From: Pseudoduganella lurida
GTDB taxonomy: Bacteria; Pseudomonadota; Gammaproteobacteria; Burkholderiales; Burkholderiaceae_D
Assembly (NCBI RefSeq): GCF_007830455.1
Contig: NZ_VLLB01000009.1
Span: 1 to 64,000 of the forward strand
DNA: 64,000 bases
Direction of reading: 5' to 3'
The translations under genes were made by a program, and so were the position numbers. This document shows positions 33,003 to 41,656 of this stretch, piece after piece. Under the pieces are notes generated by a model, which ran no database searches, was not told where the DNA came from, and was given only the letters and a program-made list of their open reading frames with translations. The number at the start of each line of letters is the position of its first letter. Position 1 is the first letter of the stretch.

Positions 33003-34928
33003 ATGGCTTTGCACCCAGTCCTCGAACAAGTCACTGCACGCATCATCGAACGCAGCCGCCCGTCGCGCGGCGCCTACCTCGCCCATATCGAAGCGGCCCG
33101 CATCCAGGGCCGGCCGCAGCGCAGCACGCTGGCCTGCACGAACCTGGCGCACGGCTTCGCGGCCTTTCCGGCCAACGACAAGCTGATCCTGAAGGAAGTG
33201 AAGAAGCCTTCCGTCGCGATCATCTCGGCCTACAACGACATGCTGTCGGCGCACCAGCCCTTCGAACACTTCCCGCCGATCATCAAGGATGCCGTGCGCG
33301 ACGTGGGCGCCGTGGCGCAGTTCGCGGGCGGCGTGCCGGCCATGTGCGATGGCGTGACGCAGGGCCAGCCGGGCATGGAGCTGTCGCTGTTCTCGCGCGA
33401 CACCATCGCCATGAGCACGGCCATCGGCATGTCCCACAATATGTTCGACTCTGCGGTGTACCTGGGCGTGTGCGACAAGATCGTGCCGGGCCTGGTGATC
33501 GGCGCACTGCACTTCGGCCATATCCCGGCCGTGTTCATCCCGGCCGGTCCGATGACCTCCGGCCTGTCGAACAAGGAAAAGGCGGCCATCCGCCAGCGCT
33601 ATGCACAGGGCAAGGCCACCCGCGAGGAGCTGCTGGAAGGCGAATCGCAGTCCTACCACGGCGCCGGCACCTGTACCTTCTACGGCACCGCCAACAGCAA
33701 CCAGATGCTGATGGAGGTAATGGGCCTGCACCTGCCGGGGGCCGCCTTCATCACGCCGGGCACGGAACTGCGCGACCAGCTGACGGCTGCCGCCGCACAG
33801 CGCGCCGCCGTGATCTCGGAACTGGGCAACGAGTACATTCCGATCGGTCACGTGGTCGATGAAAAATCCATTGTCAACGCCGTCGTGGCGCTGCTGGCCA
33901 CCGGCGGCTCGACCAACCACACGCTGCACCTGCCGGCGATCGCCCGCGCGGCCGGCATCCTGATCGACTGGGACGATTTCAACGACCTGTCCGCCGTGGT
34001 GCCGCTGCTGGCGCGCATCTACCCGAATGGCGATGCGGACGTGAACCATTTCCACGCGGCCGGCGGCACGGGCTTCGTGATCCGCGAGCTGCTCGATGCG
34101 GGCCTGCTGCACGAGGACGTGACGACCATCCTGGGCAAGGGCCTGCGCAACCACTGCAAGGAACCGTTCCTGGGCGAAGGCGGCAAGGGCGTGGTCTTCA
34201 AGGATTCGCCGGCCGTGGCGGGCGACGACAAGGTGCTGCGCACCGCCGCCGACCCGTTCTCCAAGGATGGCGGCATGGTCAAGGTCGAGGGCAACCTGGG
34301 CCGCGCGATCATGAAGGTGTCGGCCGTGAAGGTCGAGCACCGCACGGTGGAAGCGCCGGCGCTGGTGTTCACCTCGCAGGAAGACTTCATGGCCGACTAC
34401 AAGGCCGGCAAGCTCGATCGCGATTTCGTGGCCGTGCTGCGCTTCCAGGGTCCGCGCGCCAACGGCATGCCGGAACTGCACGCGCTGACGCCGGCGCTGG
34501 CCAATCTGCAGGATGCCGGCCGCAAGGTCGCGCTCGTGACGGACGGCCGCATGTCCGGCGCCTCCGGCAAGGTGCCGGCAGCGATCCACGTGTCGCCCGA
34601 AGTGCTGGCCGGCGGTCCGCTGGGCCTGGTGCGCGACGGCGACATCATCCGCGTCGATGCCGCCACCGGCACGCTGGAAGCGAAGGTCGATGCCGCCGAA
34701 TGGGCCGGCCGCACGCCGGCCGAGGCCGACCTGTCGCCCAGCCATGTGGGCATGGGCCGCGAACTGTTCGCGATGTTCCGCAACAACGTGTCGAAGGCGG
34801 AAGAGGGCGCGGCCACGTTCCCGCTGCCGTCGCCGGCCGACAGCAGCGCCGACCTGCACGACGGCAAAGAGGTGGGCGACACGATGCCCGGTTCCGATGA
34901 AGATTTCCTTGTGAAGAAAGCGCCATGA
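33003..34928 (+). CDS. edd: Phosphogluconate dehydratase
   Basis: First committed enzyme of the Entner-Doudoroff pathway: 6-phosphogluconate to 2-keto-3-deoxy-6-phosphogluconate, using a 4Fe-4S cluster. The 641-aa sequence has the IlvD/Edd signatures SAYNDMLSAHQPFEHFP, PAMCDGVTQGQPGMELSLFS, the Cys region GAGTCTFYGTANSNQ and ATGGSTNHTLHLPAIARAAG, and DGRMSGASGKVPAAI near the C-terminus. AAGGA stands 7 nt before the ATG. Its last codons overlap the eda start (ATGA), the classical edd-eda operon. Confidence 0.96.
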   Translation: MALHPVLEQVTARIIERSRPSRGAYLAHIEAARIQGRPQRSTLACTNLAHGFAAFPANDKLILKEVKKPSVAIISAYNDMLSAHQPFEHFPPIIKDAVRDVGAVAQFAGGVPAMCDGVTQGQPGMELSLFSRDTIAMSTAIGMSHNMFDSAVYLGVCDKIVPGLVIGALHFGHIPAVFIPAGPMTSGLSNKEKAAIRQRYAQGKATREELLEGESQSYHGAGTCTFYGTANSNQMLMEVMGLHLPGAAFITPGTELRDQLTAAAAQRAAVISELGNEYIPIGHVVDEKSIVNAVVALLATGGSTNHTLHLPAIARAAGILIDWDDFNDLSAVVPLLARIYPNGDADVNHFHAAGGTGFVIRELLDAGLLHEDVTTILGKGLRNHCKEPFLGEGGKGVVFKDSPAVAGDDKVLRTAADPFSKDGGMVKVEGNLGRAIMKVSAVKVEHRTVEAPALVFTSQEDFMADYKAGKLDRDFVAVLRFQGPRANGMPELHALTPALANLQDAGRKVALVTDGRMSGASGKVPAAIHVSPEVLAGGPLGLVRDGDIIRVDAATGTLEAKVDAAEWAGRTPAEADLSPSHVGMGRELFAMFRNNVSKAEEGAATFPLPSPADSSADLHDGKEVGDTMPGSDEDFLVKKAP

Positions 34929-35551
34929 CCATGACTCTGCTCGACATTATGCGTACCTCGGCCGTGATCCCCGTGATCGCGATCGACGATCCCGACCACG
35001 CCGTGCCCCTCGCGAAAGCGCTGGTGGCGGGCGGCATCCGCGTGCTGGAAGTCACGCTGCGCACGCAGCACGGCCTGGCCGCGATCCGCGCGATGAGCGC
35101 CGTGGAAGGCGCCATCGTCGGCGTCGGTACGCTCACGCAGCCGGACGAATTCGCCGCCGCGCGCGATGCCGGCGCCGTGTTCGGCGTATCGCCGGGCCTG
35201 ACGGATGCGCTGATCGCCGCTGCCAAGTCCAGCGGCCTGCCACTGCTGCCGGGCGTGATGACGCCATCGGAAGTGATGAAGGCGCGCGAACAGGGATTCA
35301 AGCAGCTCAAGCTGTTTCCTGCGGTGCCGGCGGGCGGCGTGGGCATGCTGAACGCGATTGCCGGCCCGCTGTCGGACATCACTTTCTGCCCGACCGGCGG
35401 CATCTCGCAGGAAACCGCCCCGGCCTTCCTGGCGCTGAAGAATGTCGCCTGCGTGGGCGGTTCGTGGCTGACGCCGAAGGACGCCATGAAGGCGGGCGAC
35501 TGGGATCACATCACGATGCTGGCGAAGGCGGCGAGCGGATTGCGCGGCTGA
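34925..35551 (+). CDS. eda: 2-keto-3-deoxy-6-phosphogluconate aldolase
   Basis: Cleaves KDPG to pyruvate and glyceraldehyde-3-phosphate, completing the Entner-Doudoroff pathway. The 208-aa TIM barrel shows the catalytic Glu in VLEVTLRT, the VGVGTLTQPDEFAAA phosphate-site strand and the Schiff-base Lys in FKQLKLFPAVPAGG, followed by CPTGGIS. The start codon overlaps the edd stop by 4 bp. A strong terminator follows 25 bp after its end. Confidence 0.96.
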   Translation: MTMTLLDIMRTSAVIPVIAIDDPDHAVPLAKALVAGGIRVLEVTLRTQHGLAAIRAMSAVEGAIVGVGTLTQPDEFAAARDAGAVFGVSPGLTDALIAAAKSSGLPLLPGVMTPSEVMKAREQGFKQLKLFPAVPAGGVGMLNAIAGPLSDITFCPTGGISQETAPAFLALKNVACVGGSWLTPKDAMKAGDWDHITMLAKAASGLRG

Positions 35552-35575
35552 GGTCTACAGCAGCGGCATCATGCG

Positions 35576-35599
35576 AAGGCGCCTGCGGGCGCCTTTTTT
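35576..35599 (+). terminator. Rho-independent terminator of edd-eda
   Basis: AAGGCGCC-TGCG-GGCGCCTT followed by a run of six T residues, 25 bp after the eda stop. Confidence 0.92.
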
Positions 35600-35644
35600 C
35601 TTTGGCAACCCCAGCGCCCCGTTGATTGTCACGAAGGCACGCAA

Positions 35645-35800
35645 CTTGGCAAGACGCCAAGCGAATGTGTGATTTTGGCGACCGGAAAGCACGAAACAGT
35701 CACAAAGACCTTGCGCTACGGCAATAGCATCTGCAATAGTGCAACCTAGCGCACGCGATGATGTGCGCCGGATCGATCGCCCCTTATCAATGCGGCATTG
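35645..35800. other. Non-coding gap with two small inverted repeats upstream of the chemotaxis operon
   Basis: The 245 bp between the eda terminator and the first chemoreceptor hold no gene. CTTGGC/GCCAAG (35645-35661) and CAATGC/GCATTG (35788-35800) are inverted repeats that could be operators of the che operon. I found no convincing sigma-28 or sigma-70 promoter by eye. Confidence 0.35.
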
Positions 35801-35845
35801 TTTCCGTGACTGCCCTTCATTAATCGCTGACCCTACGGAAGCCGC

Positions 35846-36976
35846 GTGATCCGCCAACGTCCCCTGCAGTCGTATTTTCCGCTTGCCATCGCCATTGCCG
35901 CCGCCATCGCCATCGTGCCGCTGGCCGCCTGGCAGTGGCACGGCTTCGTCATCGCCGCCGTGCTGCTCGCAGCTGGCGCAGGCGCCGTCCTCTATCCGCA
36001 TGCGAAGCCCGTTGCCGATGAGGGTGAAGAAAGCTATCTCGCCAGCCGCCGCCGCTTCAGCGCCGACGTGTCCGGCGTCTGGGCCTCGCACATCGATGCC
36101 TCGCGCAACCAGATGGAAGAAGCCGTGGTGGCGCTGATCGGCCGCTTCTCCGGCATCGTCTACAAGCTCGAAGAGGCGCTGGCTGCCTCCGGCGCCGCGC
36201 GCAACCACGAAGGCGGCAGCATCGTCGACGTGTTTGCCGCCAGCGAGAAGGAACTGCGCTCGCTGCTCGACATGCTGGCCAGCGCGTCGGCCGGCAAGCA
36301 GCAGATGCTGCAGAAGATCGAAGGCCTGCAGCAGATCACGCAGCAGTTGCAGGCGATGGCCGCGGACGTGGCCAGCATCGCCTGGCAGACCAACCTGCTG
36401 GCGCTGAACGCGGCGATCGAGGCGGCGCGCGCCGGCGAGGCGGGGCGCGGCTTCGCCGTCGTCGCCACCGAGGTGCGCATGCTGTCGAACCGCTCCGCCG
36501 AAGCGGGCAAGCAGATCGCCCGGCAGGTCGGCCAGATCAGCGACGCCATCGGCGCCACCAGTGCCGCCGCCGGCGCATCGATGCGCGAGGAAGCCCAGGC
36601 CGTGCAGGCTTCGGAACAGCTGATCGGCAACGTGCTGGCCTCGTTCCGCGGCGTGACGGATGCGCTGGTGCAGTCCTCCAGCCTGCTGGAGAGCGAAAGC
36701 GCCGGCATCAAGGCGGAAGTGGCCGAAGCGCTGGTGCAGCTGCAGTTCCAGGACCGCGTGAGCCAGATCCTGTCGCACGTGCAGCACAACATCGCGCGCC
36801 TGCCGTCCTACCTGGACGAGCAGGGCACCGACGAAGGCAGGCTGCGGCCGCTCGATGCGGGCGCGCTGCTGGCGGAGCTGGAAAGCACCTACGCGATGGC
36901 CGAAGAACGCACGCTGCATGCCCGCAGCAGCCTGCCTGCGCCCGCGCAGCAGGAAGAAGAGATCACCTTTTTCTAG
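35846..36976 (+). CDS. Short chemoreceptor-like protein lacking a periplasmic sensor
   Basis: A 376-aa methyl-accepting-type protein. Two adjacent hydrophobic helices at the N-terminus (about residues 12-28 and 33-50) leave no room for a periplasmic ligand domain, there is no HAMP domain, and the signalling hairpin tip DVASIAWQTNLLALNAAIEAAR comes at about residue 180-200. It therefore probably senses an internal or membrane state. Translation starts at GTG 35846, with GGAA upstream; no ATG fits. The C-terminus EEEITFF lacks the docking pentapeptide pattern of the other two receptors in the cluster. It is the first gene of the che operon and is followed after 9 bp by a CheY. Confidence 0.88.
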   Translation: MIRQRPLQSYFPLAIAIAAAIAIVPLAAWQWHGFVIAAVLLAAGAGAVLYPHAKPVADEGEESYLASRRRFSADVSGVWASHIDASRNQMEEAVVALIGRFSGIVYKLEEALAASGAARNHEGGSIVDVFAASEKELRSLLDMLASASAGKQQMLQKIEGLQQITQQLQAMAADVASIAWQTNLLALNAAIEAARAGEAGRGFAVVATEVRMLSNRSAEAGKQIARQVGQISDAIGATSAAAGASMREEAQAVQASEQLIGNVLASFRGVTDALVQSSSLLESESAGIKAEVAEALVQLQFQDRVSQILSHVQHNIARLPSYLDEQGTDEGRLRPLDAGALLAELESTYAMAEERTLHARSSLPAPAQQEEEITFF

Positions 36977-36985
36977 GAGTTTTAC

Positions 36986-37354
36986 ATGGCAAAAACCATC
37001 ATGGTCGTGGACGATTCGCTGTCCATCCGCCAGGTCGTCGGCATCGCCCTGCGCCAGGCCGGCTACGACGTCATCGAGGGCAGCGACGGCAAGGACGCGC
37101 TGGCCAAGCTGACGGGCCAGAAGGTCAACCTGATCATCAGCGACGTCAACATGCCCAATATGGACGGCATCGCCTTCGTACGCGAACTGAAGACGCGGCC
37201 CGCGTACAAGTTCACGCCCGTGATGATGCTCACCACCGAATCGCAGCAGGAGAAGAAGGCCGAAGGCCAGGCCGCCGGCGCGCGTGCGTGGATGGTCAAG
37301 CCGTTCAAGCCGGAAGCGCTGCTGGCCGCCGTCCAGAAGCTCGTCCTCCCCTGA
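36986..37354 (+). CDS. cheY: CheY-like single-domain response regulator
   Basis: A 122-aa receiver domain with no output domain. MVVDDSLSIRQ carries the acidic pair, LIISDVNMPNMDG the phosphorylated Asp, TTES the switch Thr and MVKPFKPEAL the conserved Lys. Most likely phosphorylated by the CheA encoded two genes downstream and acting as the diffusible output to the motor or another target. AGGAG precedes the ATG. The sequence closely resembles CheY proteins of alternative che clusters that carry STAS and CheA genes in the same order. Confidence 0.93.
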   Translation: MAKTIMVVDDSLSIRQVVGIALRQAGYDVIEGSDGKDALAKLTGQKVNLIISDVNMPNMDGIAFVRELKTRPAYKFTPVMMLTTESQQEKKAEGQAAGARAWMVKPFKPEALLAAVQKLVLP

Positions 37355-37440
37355 TTCCATGTCCGGACCGAGGTCCGGATTCCTGTCATGACTGTCGCTG
37401 CTGGCGCGACGCATCACCGCCGGCTTACACGGAGAACCAC

Positions 37441-37755
37441 ATGAGTATTGTCCAGGCGGACGCGGAAGCGGCCGACACGCTGCGCATCGAAGGCGAGCTG
37501 ACGATCTATCGCGCCGCGGAACTCAAGCCCCTGCTGCTGGGCGCCGTGCGCGCCGACGGCGTGCCGGCGCTCGACCTGTCGGCCGTCACCGAATTCGACA
37601 GCGCCGGCCTGCAGCTGGTGCTGATGATGCGCCGTGCCGCGGCCGTGCATGGCCGCACCGTGCGGATCGTCGATCCCAGCCCGGCCGTGCGCGAGGTGCT
37701 GGCGCTGATCGGCCTGACGGAGCTGGCGGCCGGCAGTGCGGGAGCGGCGGCATGA
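37441..37755 (+). CDS. STAS-domain protein (anti-anti-sigma/MlaB-like)
   Basis: A 104-aa single STAS domain. The strand-helix motif ALDLSAVTEFDSAGLQLVLMM contains the Ser that is phosphorylated in SpoIIAA-type proteins (S in FDSAG). STAS genes between cheY and cheA are common in alternative chemotaxis systems, where the protein may be a phospho-switch or scaffold. The 3' end overlaps the cheA ATG by 4 bp, so the two are translationally coupled. No partner kinase of the SpoIIAB type is nearby, and its role is inferred only from context. Confidence 0.88.
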   Translation: MSIVQADAEAADTLRIEGELTIYRAAELKPLLLGAVRADGVPALDLSAVTEFDSAGLQLVLMMRRAAAVHGRTVRIVDPSPAVREVLALIGLTELAAGSAGAAA

Positions 37756-39920
37756 ATCTCGACCAGGTAATGCACACCTTCATCGCCGAGAGCCGCGAAC
37801 TGCTCGAGGAGATGGAGAACAGCCTGCTGGCCGTGGCGACGGAAGGCGAGGAGGCCGTCAACGCCATCTTCCGCGCCGCCCACACGATCAAGGGCTCGGC
37901 CGGCATGTTCGGCCTGGACGTGGTGGTGGACTTCACCCACGTGGCCGAAAGCGTGCTGGATAAAGTGCGCGACGGCGTGGTGCCCGTGACGGACGACCTG
38001 GTGACGCTGCTGCTGGCCTGCCGCGACCATATCGGCGCGCTGGTCGACGCGGTGGAAGCGAACACGCTCGACGGCGACGTGGCACTGGCGCAGGCCGGCG
38101 CACCGCTGACGGCCGCGCTGCAGCGCTATCTCGACGGTGCCGGCGTAAGCGCCGCACCGGTGGCGAAAATGGCGCAGCCGCTGGTGCCGGCATCGGCCGA
38201 AACGGCGCAGTGGCACATCTCGCTGCGCTTCGGGCCGGACGTGCTGCGCAACGGCATGGACCCGCTGTCGTTCATCCGCTACCTCGGCCAGATGGGCACC
38301 ATCACCGGCATCGCCACGCTGTTCGATGGCCTGCCGGCCGCCGAGGACTTCGATCCGGAATCGTGCTACCTCGGCTTCGAGATCGGCTTTGCCAGCACCG
38401 CCTCGAAGGCGGACATCGACGGTGCCTTCGACTTCGTGCGCGACGACTGCGCGATCCGCATCCTGGCGCCGGACAGCAAGGTGGACGAATACCTGGCGCT
38501 GATCGACGAGCTGCCGGAAGAGCGCACGCGCCTGGGCGAGATGCTGGTGCGCTGCGGCAGCATCACGGCCCATGAACTGGAACAGGCGCTCGCCGTGCAG
38601 GCCAGCGTGCCCGTCGAGGTGCAGGCGCCGATCGGCGCGATCCTCGTCAACCAGGGCGTGGTGCAGGCCCCCGTGGTGGCGGCCGCGCTGGTCAAGCAGA
38701 AGCAGGCCGCCGACCCGAAAAGCGCGCCGGCCGAGAACCGCTCGGTGCGCGTGGATGCGGACAAGCTCGACCGCCTGATCAACCTGGTGGGCGAACTGAT
38801 CATCGCCGGCGCCAGCGCCAGCGTAATCGCGCGCCGCACCCAGATCCCCGATCTGCTGGAATGCACGTCCACGCTGTCCGGCCTGGTGGAGGAGGTGCGC
38901 GACAGCGCGCTGCAGCTGCGCATGGTGAAGATCGGCGCCACCTTCAACCGCTTCCAGCGCGTGGTGCACGACGTGTCGCGCGAGATCGGCAAGGACATCC
39001 GCCTGCAGGTCTCCGGCGAGGAGGCGGAACTGGACAAGACGGTGGTCGAGAAGATCGGCGACCCGCTCACGCACCTGGTGCGCAATGCGATGGACCATGG
39101 CATCGAGCCGGCCGACGTGCGCGTGGCGCGTGGCAAGCCGGCGCAGGGCACGGTCACGCTGAACGCCTACCACGATTCCGGCAGCATCGTGATCGAGGTG
39201 CAGGACGACGGCGGCGGCCTGAAGAAGGAACGCATCCTGGCCAAGGCGGTCGAACGGGGCCTGGTGGAAGCGGGCCGCGCGCTGTCCGACAAGGAGATCT
39301 TCGGCATGATCTTCGAGCCGGGCTTCTCCACGGCCGAGCAGGTGACCAACCTGTCCGGCCGTGGCGTGGGCATGGATGTCGTCAAGCGCAATATCGTCGC
39401 GCTGCGCGGCAGCGTCGACATCGCCAGCACGGAAGGCGTGGGCACCACCGTCACCGTGCGGCTGCCGCTCACGCTGGCGATCATCAACGGCTTCCAGGTG
39501 GGCCTGGGCAAATCCACCTTCGTGATCCCGATGGACATGGTGGAGGAGTGCATCGAGTTCCGCGAGGACGGCCGGCCCGGCCAGGCCGGGCAGACGTCGG
39601 GCTACGTGGACCTGCGCGGCCAGCCGCTGCCCTACGTGCGGCTGCGCGAGCGCTTCCACGTGAAGGGCGAGCCGGCGCGGCGCCAGAGCATCGTGGTGGT
39701 GCGCCACGGCGCCAGCCGCGCCGGCCTCGTGGTCGACACGCTGCTGGGCGAGTTCCAGACCGTGATCAAGCCGCTCGGCAAGGTGTTTGCCGGCGTGCGC
39801 TTCCTGTCCGGCTCCTCGATCCTCGGCAACGGCGAGGTCGCCCTGATCCTCGACATGGCCGCGCTGCTGCAGGGCGTGGAGCAGGACAGCCAGGCCGCGC
39901 ACGGCGTGCTGGCCGCCTGA
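37752..39920 (+). CDS. cheA: Chemotaxis histidine kinase CheA with tandem MshEN-like motifs
   Basis: Receptor-coupled autokinase of 722 aa that phosphorylates CheY and CheB. The P1 Hpt domain has phospho-acceptor His44 in AAHTIKGSAGMFG. A P2-like domain (residues about 155-255, with GMDPLSFIRYLGQMG and CYLGFEI) is followed by two 24-residue repeats at 260-283 and 293-316, each with the layout (R/P)-(L/I)-G at positions 1-3, Gly at 10, Leu at 21 and Gln at 24. After these come the dimerisation domain (LDRLINLVGELII), HATPase (LVRNAMDHGIEPADV, DDGGG, GRGVGMDVVK) and a C-terminal CheW-like P5. The repeats resemble the c-di-GMP-binding MshEN domain; see the finding. Confidence 0.94.
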   Translation: MNLDQVMHTFIAESRELLEEMENSLLAVATEGEEAVNAIFRAAHTIKGSAGMFGLDVVVDFTHVAESVLDKVRDGVVPVTDDLVTLLLACRDHIGALVDAVEANTLDGDVALAQAGAPLTAALQRYLDGAGVSAAPVAKMAQPLVPASAETAQWHISLRFGPDVLRNGMDPLSFIRYLGQMGTITGIATLFDGLPAAEDFDPESCYLGFEIGFASTASKADIDGAFDFVRDDCAIRILAPDSKVDEYLALIDELPEERTRLGEMLVRCGSITAHELEQALAVQASVPVEVQAPIGAILVNQGVVQAPVVAAALVKQKQAADPKSAPAENRSVRVDADKLDRLINLVGELIIAGASASVIARRTQIPDLLECTSTLSGLVEEVRDSALQLRMVKIGATFNRFQRVVHDVSREIGKDIRLQVSGEEAELDKTVVEKIGDPLTHLVRNAMDHGIEPADVRVARGKPAQGTVTLNAYHDSGSIVIEVQDDGGGLKKERILAKAVERGLVEAGRALSDKEIFGMIFEPGFSTAEQVTNLSGRGVGMDVVKRNIVALRGSVDIASTEGVGTTVTVRLPLTLAIINGFQVGLGKSTFVIPMDMVEECIEFREDGRPGQAGQTSGYVDLRGQPLPYVRLRERFHVKGEPARRQSIVVVRHGASRAGLVVDTLLGEFQTVIKPLGKVFAGVRFLSGSSILGNGEVALILDMAALLQGVEQDSQAAHGVLAA

Positions 39921-39956
39921 CGCAATGAATCTTACTTATCTGAACCGGGAGCCATC

Positions 39957-41585
39957 GTGCTGAAGAATCTGAAAATTGGTATCCGCCTGGGCCTCGGCTT
40001 CGGCGTGGTGGTACTGCTGCTGGCGGCTGTCGCGCTGCTGGCCATCGGCCGCATGGCGGCGATGGACCGCGCGTCCGACCTGATCGTCGAAGACGCCTAT
40101 CCGAAGGTCGTGCTGACCAAGGACCTGATCCGCGACAGCGTGGACATTCCGCGCCAGATGCGCGGCATGCTGCTGGCCGAGGGCGATGCCGAGGTCGCGC
40201 GCTACCGCAAGCAGCTCGAGGGCGTGCGCGCCGCCGAGCAGGAACGCATCGCCGAACTGACCCGGACGATCGCCAGCGAGGAAGGCAAGAAGCTGCTGAA
40301 GGCCATCGCCGACCACCATGCCGCGCTGGAACCGAAGTACGAGAAGTTCTACGCGCTGATCCAGACCGACCAGGCACTGGCGGCCAAGTTCGTCAGCGGC
40401 GATTTCGTGCCGGCCAACCGCCTGCTGGGCGACGCCATCGACGCGCTGTCCAAGTTCCAGGCCGAGAAGATGCAGCGGCTGGCCGGCGAAGCGAGCGCCA
40501 CCTACGAGGCCACGCGCCTGCTGGTGATCGAAATGACGGTCGGCGCATTGCTGCTGGCCGTGGTGATCGCCACGCTGATCACGCTGTCCGTCACGCGCCC
40601 GCTGCGCCAGGCGGTGGCCGTGGCCGACCGCCTGGCCGGCGGCGACCTGACGGTGACGATCGAGAAGACGTCGCGCGACGAACCGGGCCAGCTGCTGGCT
40701 GCGATGAAGAACATGATCGCCAAGCTGACCCACGTGGTGGCGGAAGTGAACGGCGGCGCGCAGTCGCTGGCCTCCGCTTCCGAGGAAGTGAGCGCCACGG
40801 CGCAGGCGCTGTCGCAGGCCGCCTCCGAGCAGGCCGCCGGCGTGGAGGAAACCAGCGCCTCGCTGGAACAGATCACGGCCTCGATCTCGCAGAACACCGA
40901 GAACGCGCGCGTCACGGACGGCATGGCCGGCAAGGCCGCGCAGGATTCGGCCGAAGGCGGCGAGGCAGTGAAAGCCACGGTGGTGGCAATGAAGCGCATC
41001 GCCAAGCAGATCGGCATCATCGACGACATCGCGTATCAGACCAACCTGCTGGCGCTGAACGCGGCCATCGAGGCGGCGCGCGCCGGCGAGCATGGCAAGG
41101 GCTTTGCCGTCGTCGCGGCGGAAGTGCGCAAGCTGGCAGAACGCAGCCAGGTGGCCGCCCAGGAAATCGGCGAAGTGGCCAGCAGCAGCGTGGAACTGGC
41201 CGAACGGGCGGGCGCGCTGCTGGACCAGATGGTGCCGAACATCCGCAAGACCTCCGACCTGGTGCAGGAAATCACGGCGGCCTCGGAAGAGCAGGCCGCC
41301 GGCGTGGGCCAGATCAACGCGGCCGTGGGCCAGCTGAGCCAGACGACGCAGCAGAACGCCTCCAGCTCCGAGGAACTGGCGGCGACGGCCGAGGAAATGA
41401 GCAGCCAGGCCGAGCAGCTGCAGCAGGCGATGAGCTTCTTCCGCCTGGAGCGCGCCGCCATCAGCGTGCGCAAGCCGCCGGCGCGCCCGCACCACACGCC
41501 CGCGCGCCGCACCGAAAGCCTGGCGATGCAGAACCCGGCCTTCGCGATGGACGGCCCGGACGAGGCGAGCTTCACGCGCTTCTGA
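39957..41585 (+). CDS. Methyl-accepting chemotaxis protein, first tandem copy
   Basis: Membrane chemoreceptor of 542 aa with a first transmembrane helix (VVLLLAAVALLAI), a periplasmic four-helix-bundle sensor, a second helix (VGALLLAVVIATLITLSV), HAMP, and a signalling domain with tip DIAYQTNLLALNAAIEAAR. Translation begins at GTG 39957, with GGGAG upstream. The C-terminus ends DEASFTRF; SFTRF fits the pattern x-[FWYH]-x-x-[FWYH] of CheR/CheB-docking pentapeptides. The signalling half is nearly identical to that of the next gene, so the two arose by duplication, while the sensors differ. Confidence 0.93.
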   Translation: MLKNLKIGIRLGLGFGVVVLLLAAVALLAIGRMAAMDRASDLIVEDAYPKVVLTKDLIRDSVDIPRQMRGMLLAEGDAEVARYRKQLEGVRAAEQERIAELTRTIASEEGKKLLKAIADHHAALEPKYEKFYALIQTDQALAAKFVSGDFVPANRLLGDAIDALSKFQAEKMQRLAGEASATYEATRLLVIEMTVGALLLAVVIATLITLSVTRPLRQAVAVADRLAGGDLTVTIEKTSRDEPGQLLAAMKNMIAKLTHVVAEVNGGAQSLASASEEVSATAQALSQAASEQAAGVEETSASLEQITASISQNTENARVTDGMAGKAAQDSAEGGEAVKATVVAMKRIAKQIGIIDDIAYQTNLLALNAAIEAARAGEHGKGFAVVAAEVRKLAERSQVAAQEIGEVASSSVELAERAGALLDQMVPNIRKTSDLVQEITAASEEQAAGVGQINAAVGQLSQTTQQNASSSEELAATAEEMSSQAEQLQQAMSFFRLERAAISVRKPPARPHHTPARRTESLAMQNPAFAMDGPDEASFTRF

Positions 41586-41656
41586 GCACGGCGGCACGGA
41601 CGGACGCCATTGACTTCCATTGACCACCCGCGGCCGGAGGCCGCAGAAAGCACACC

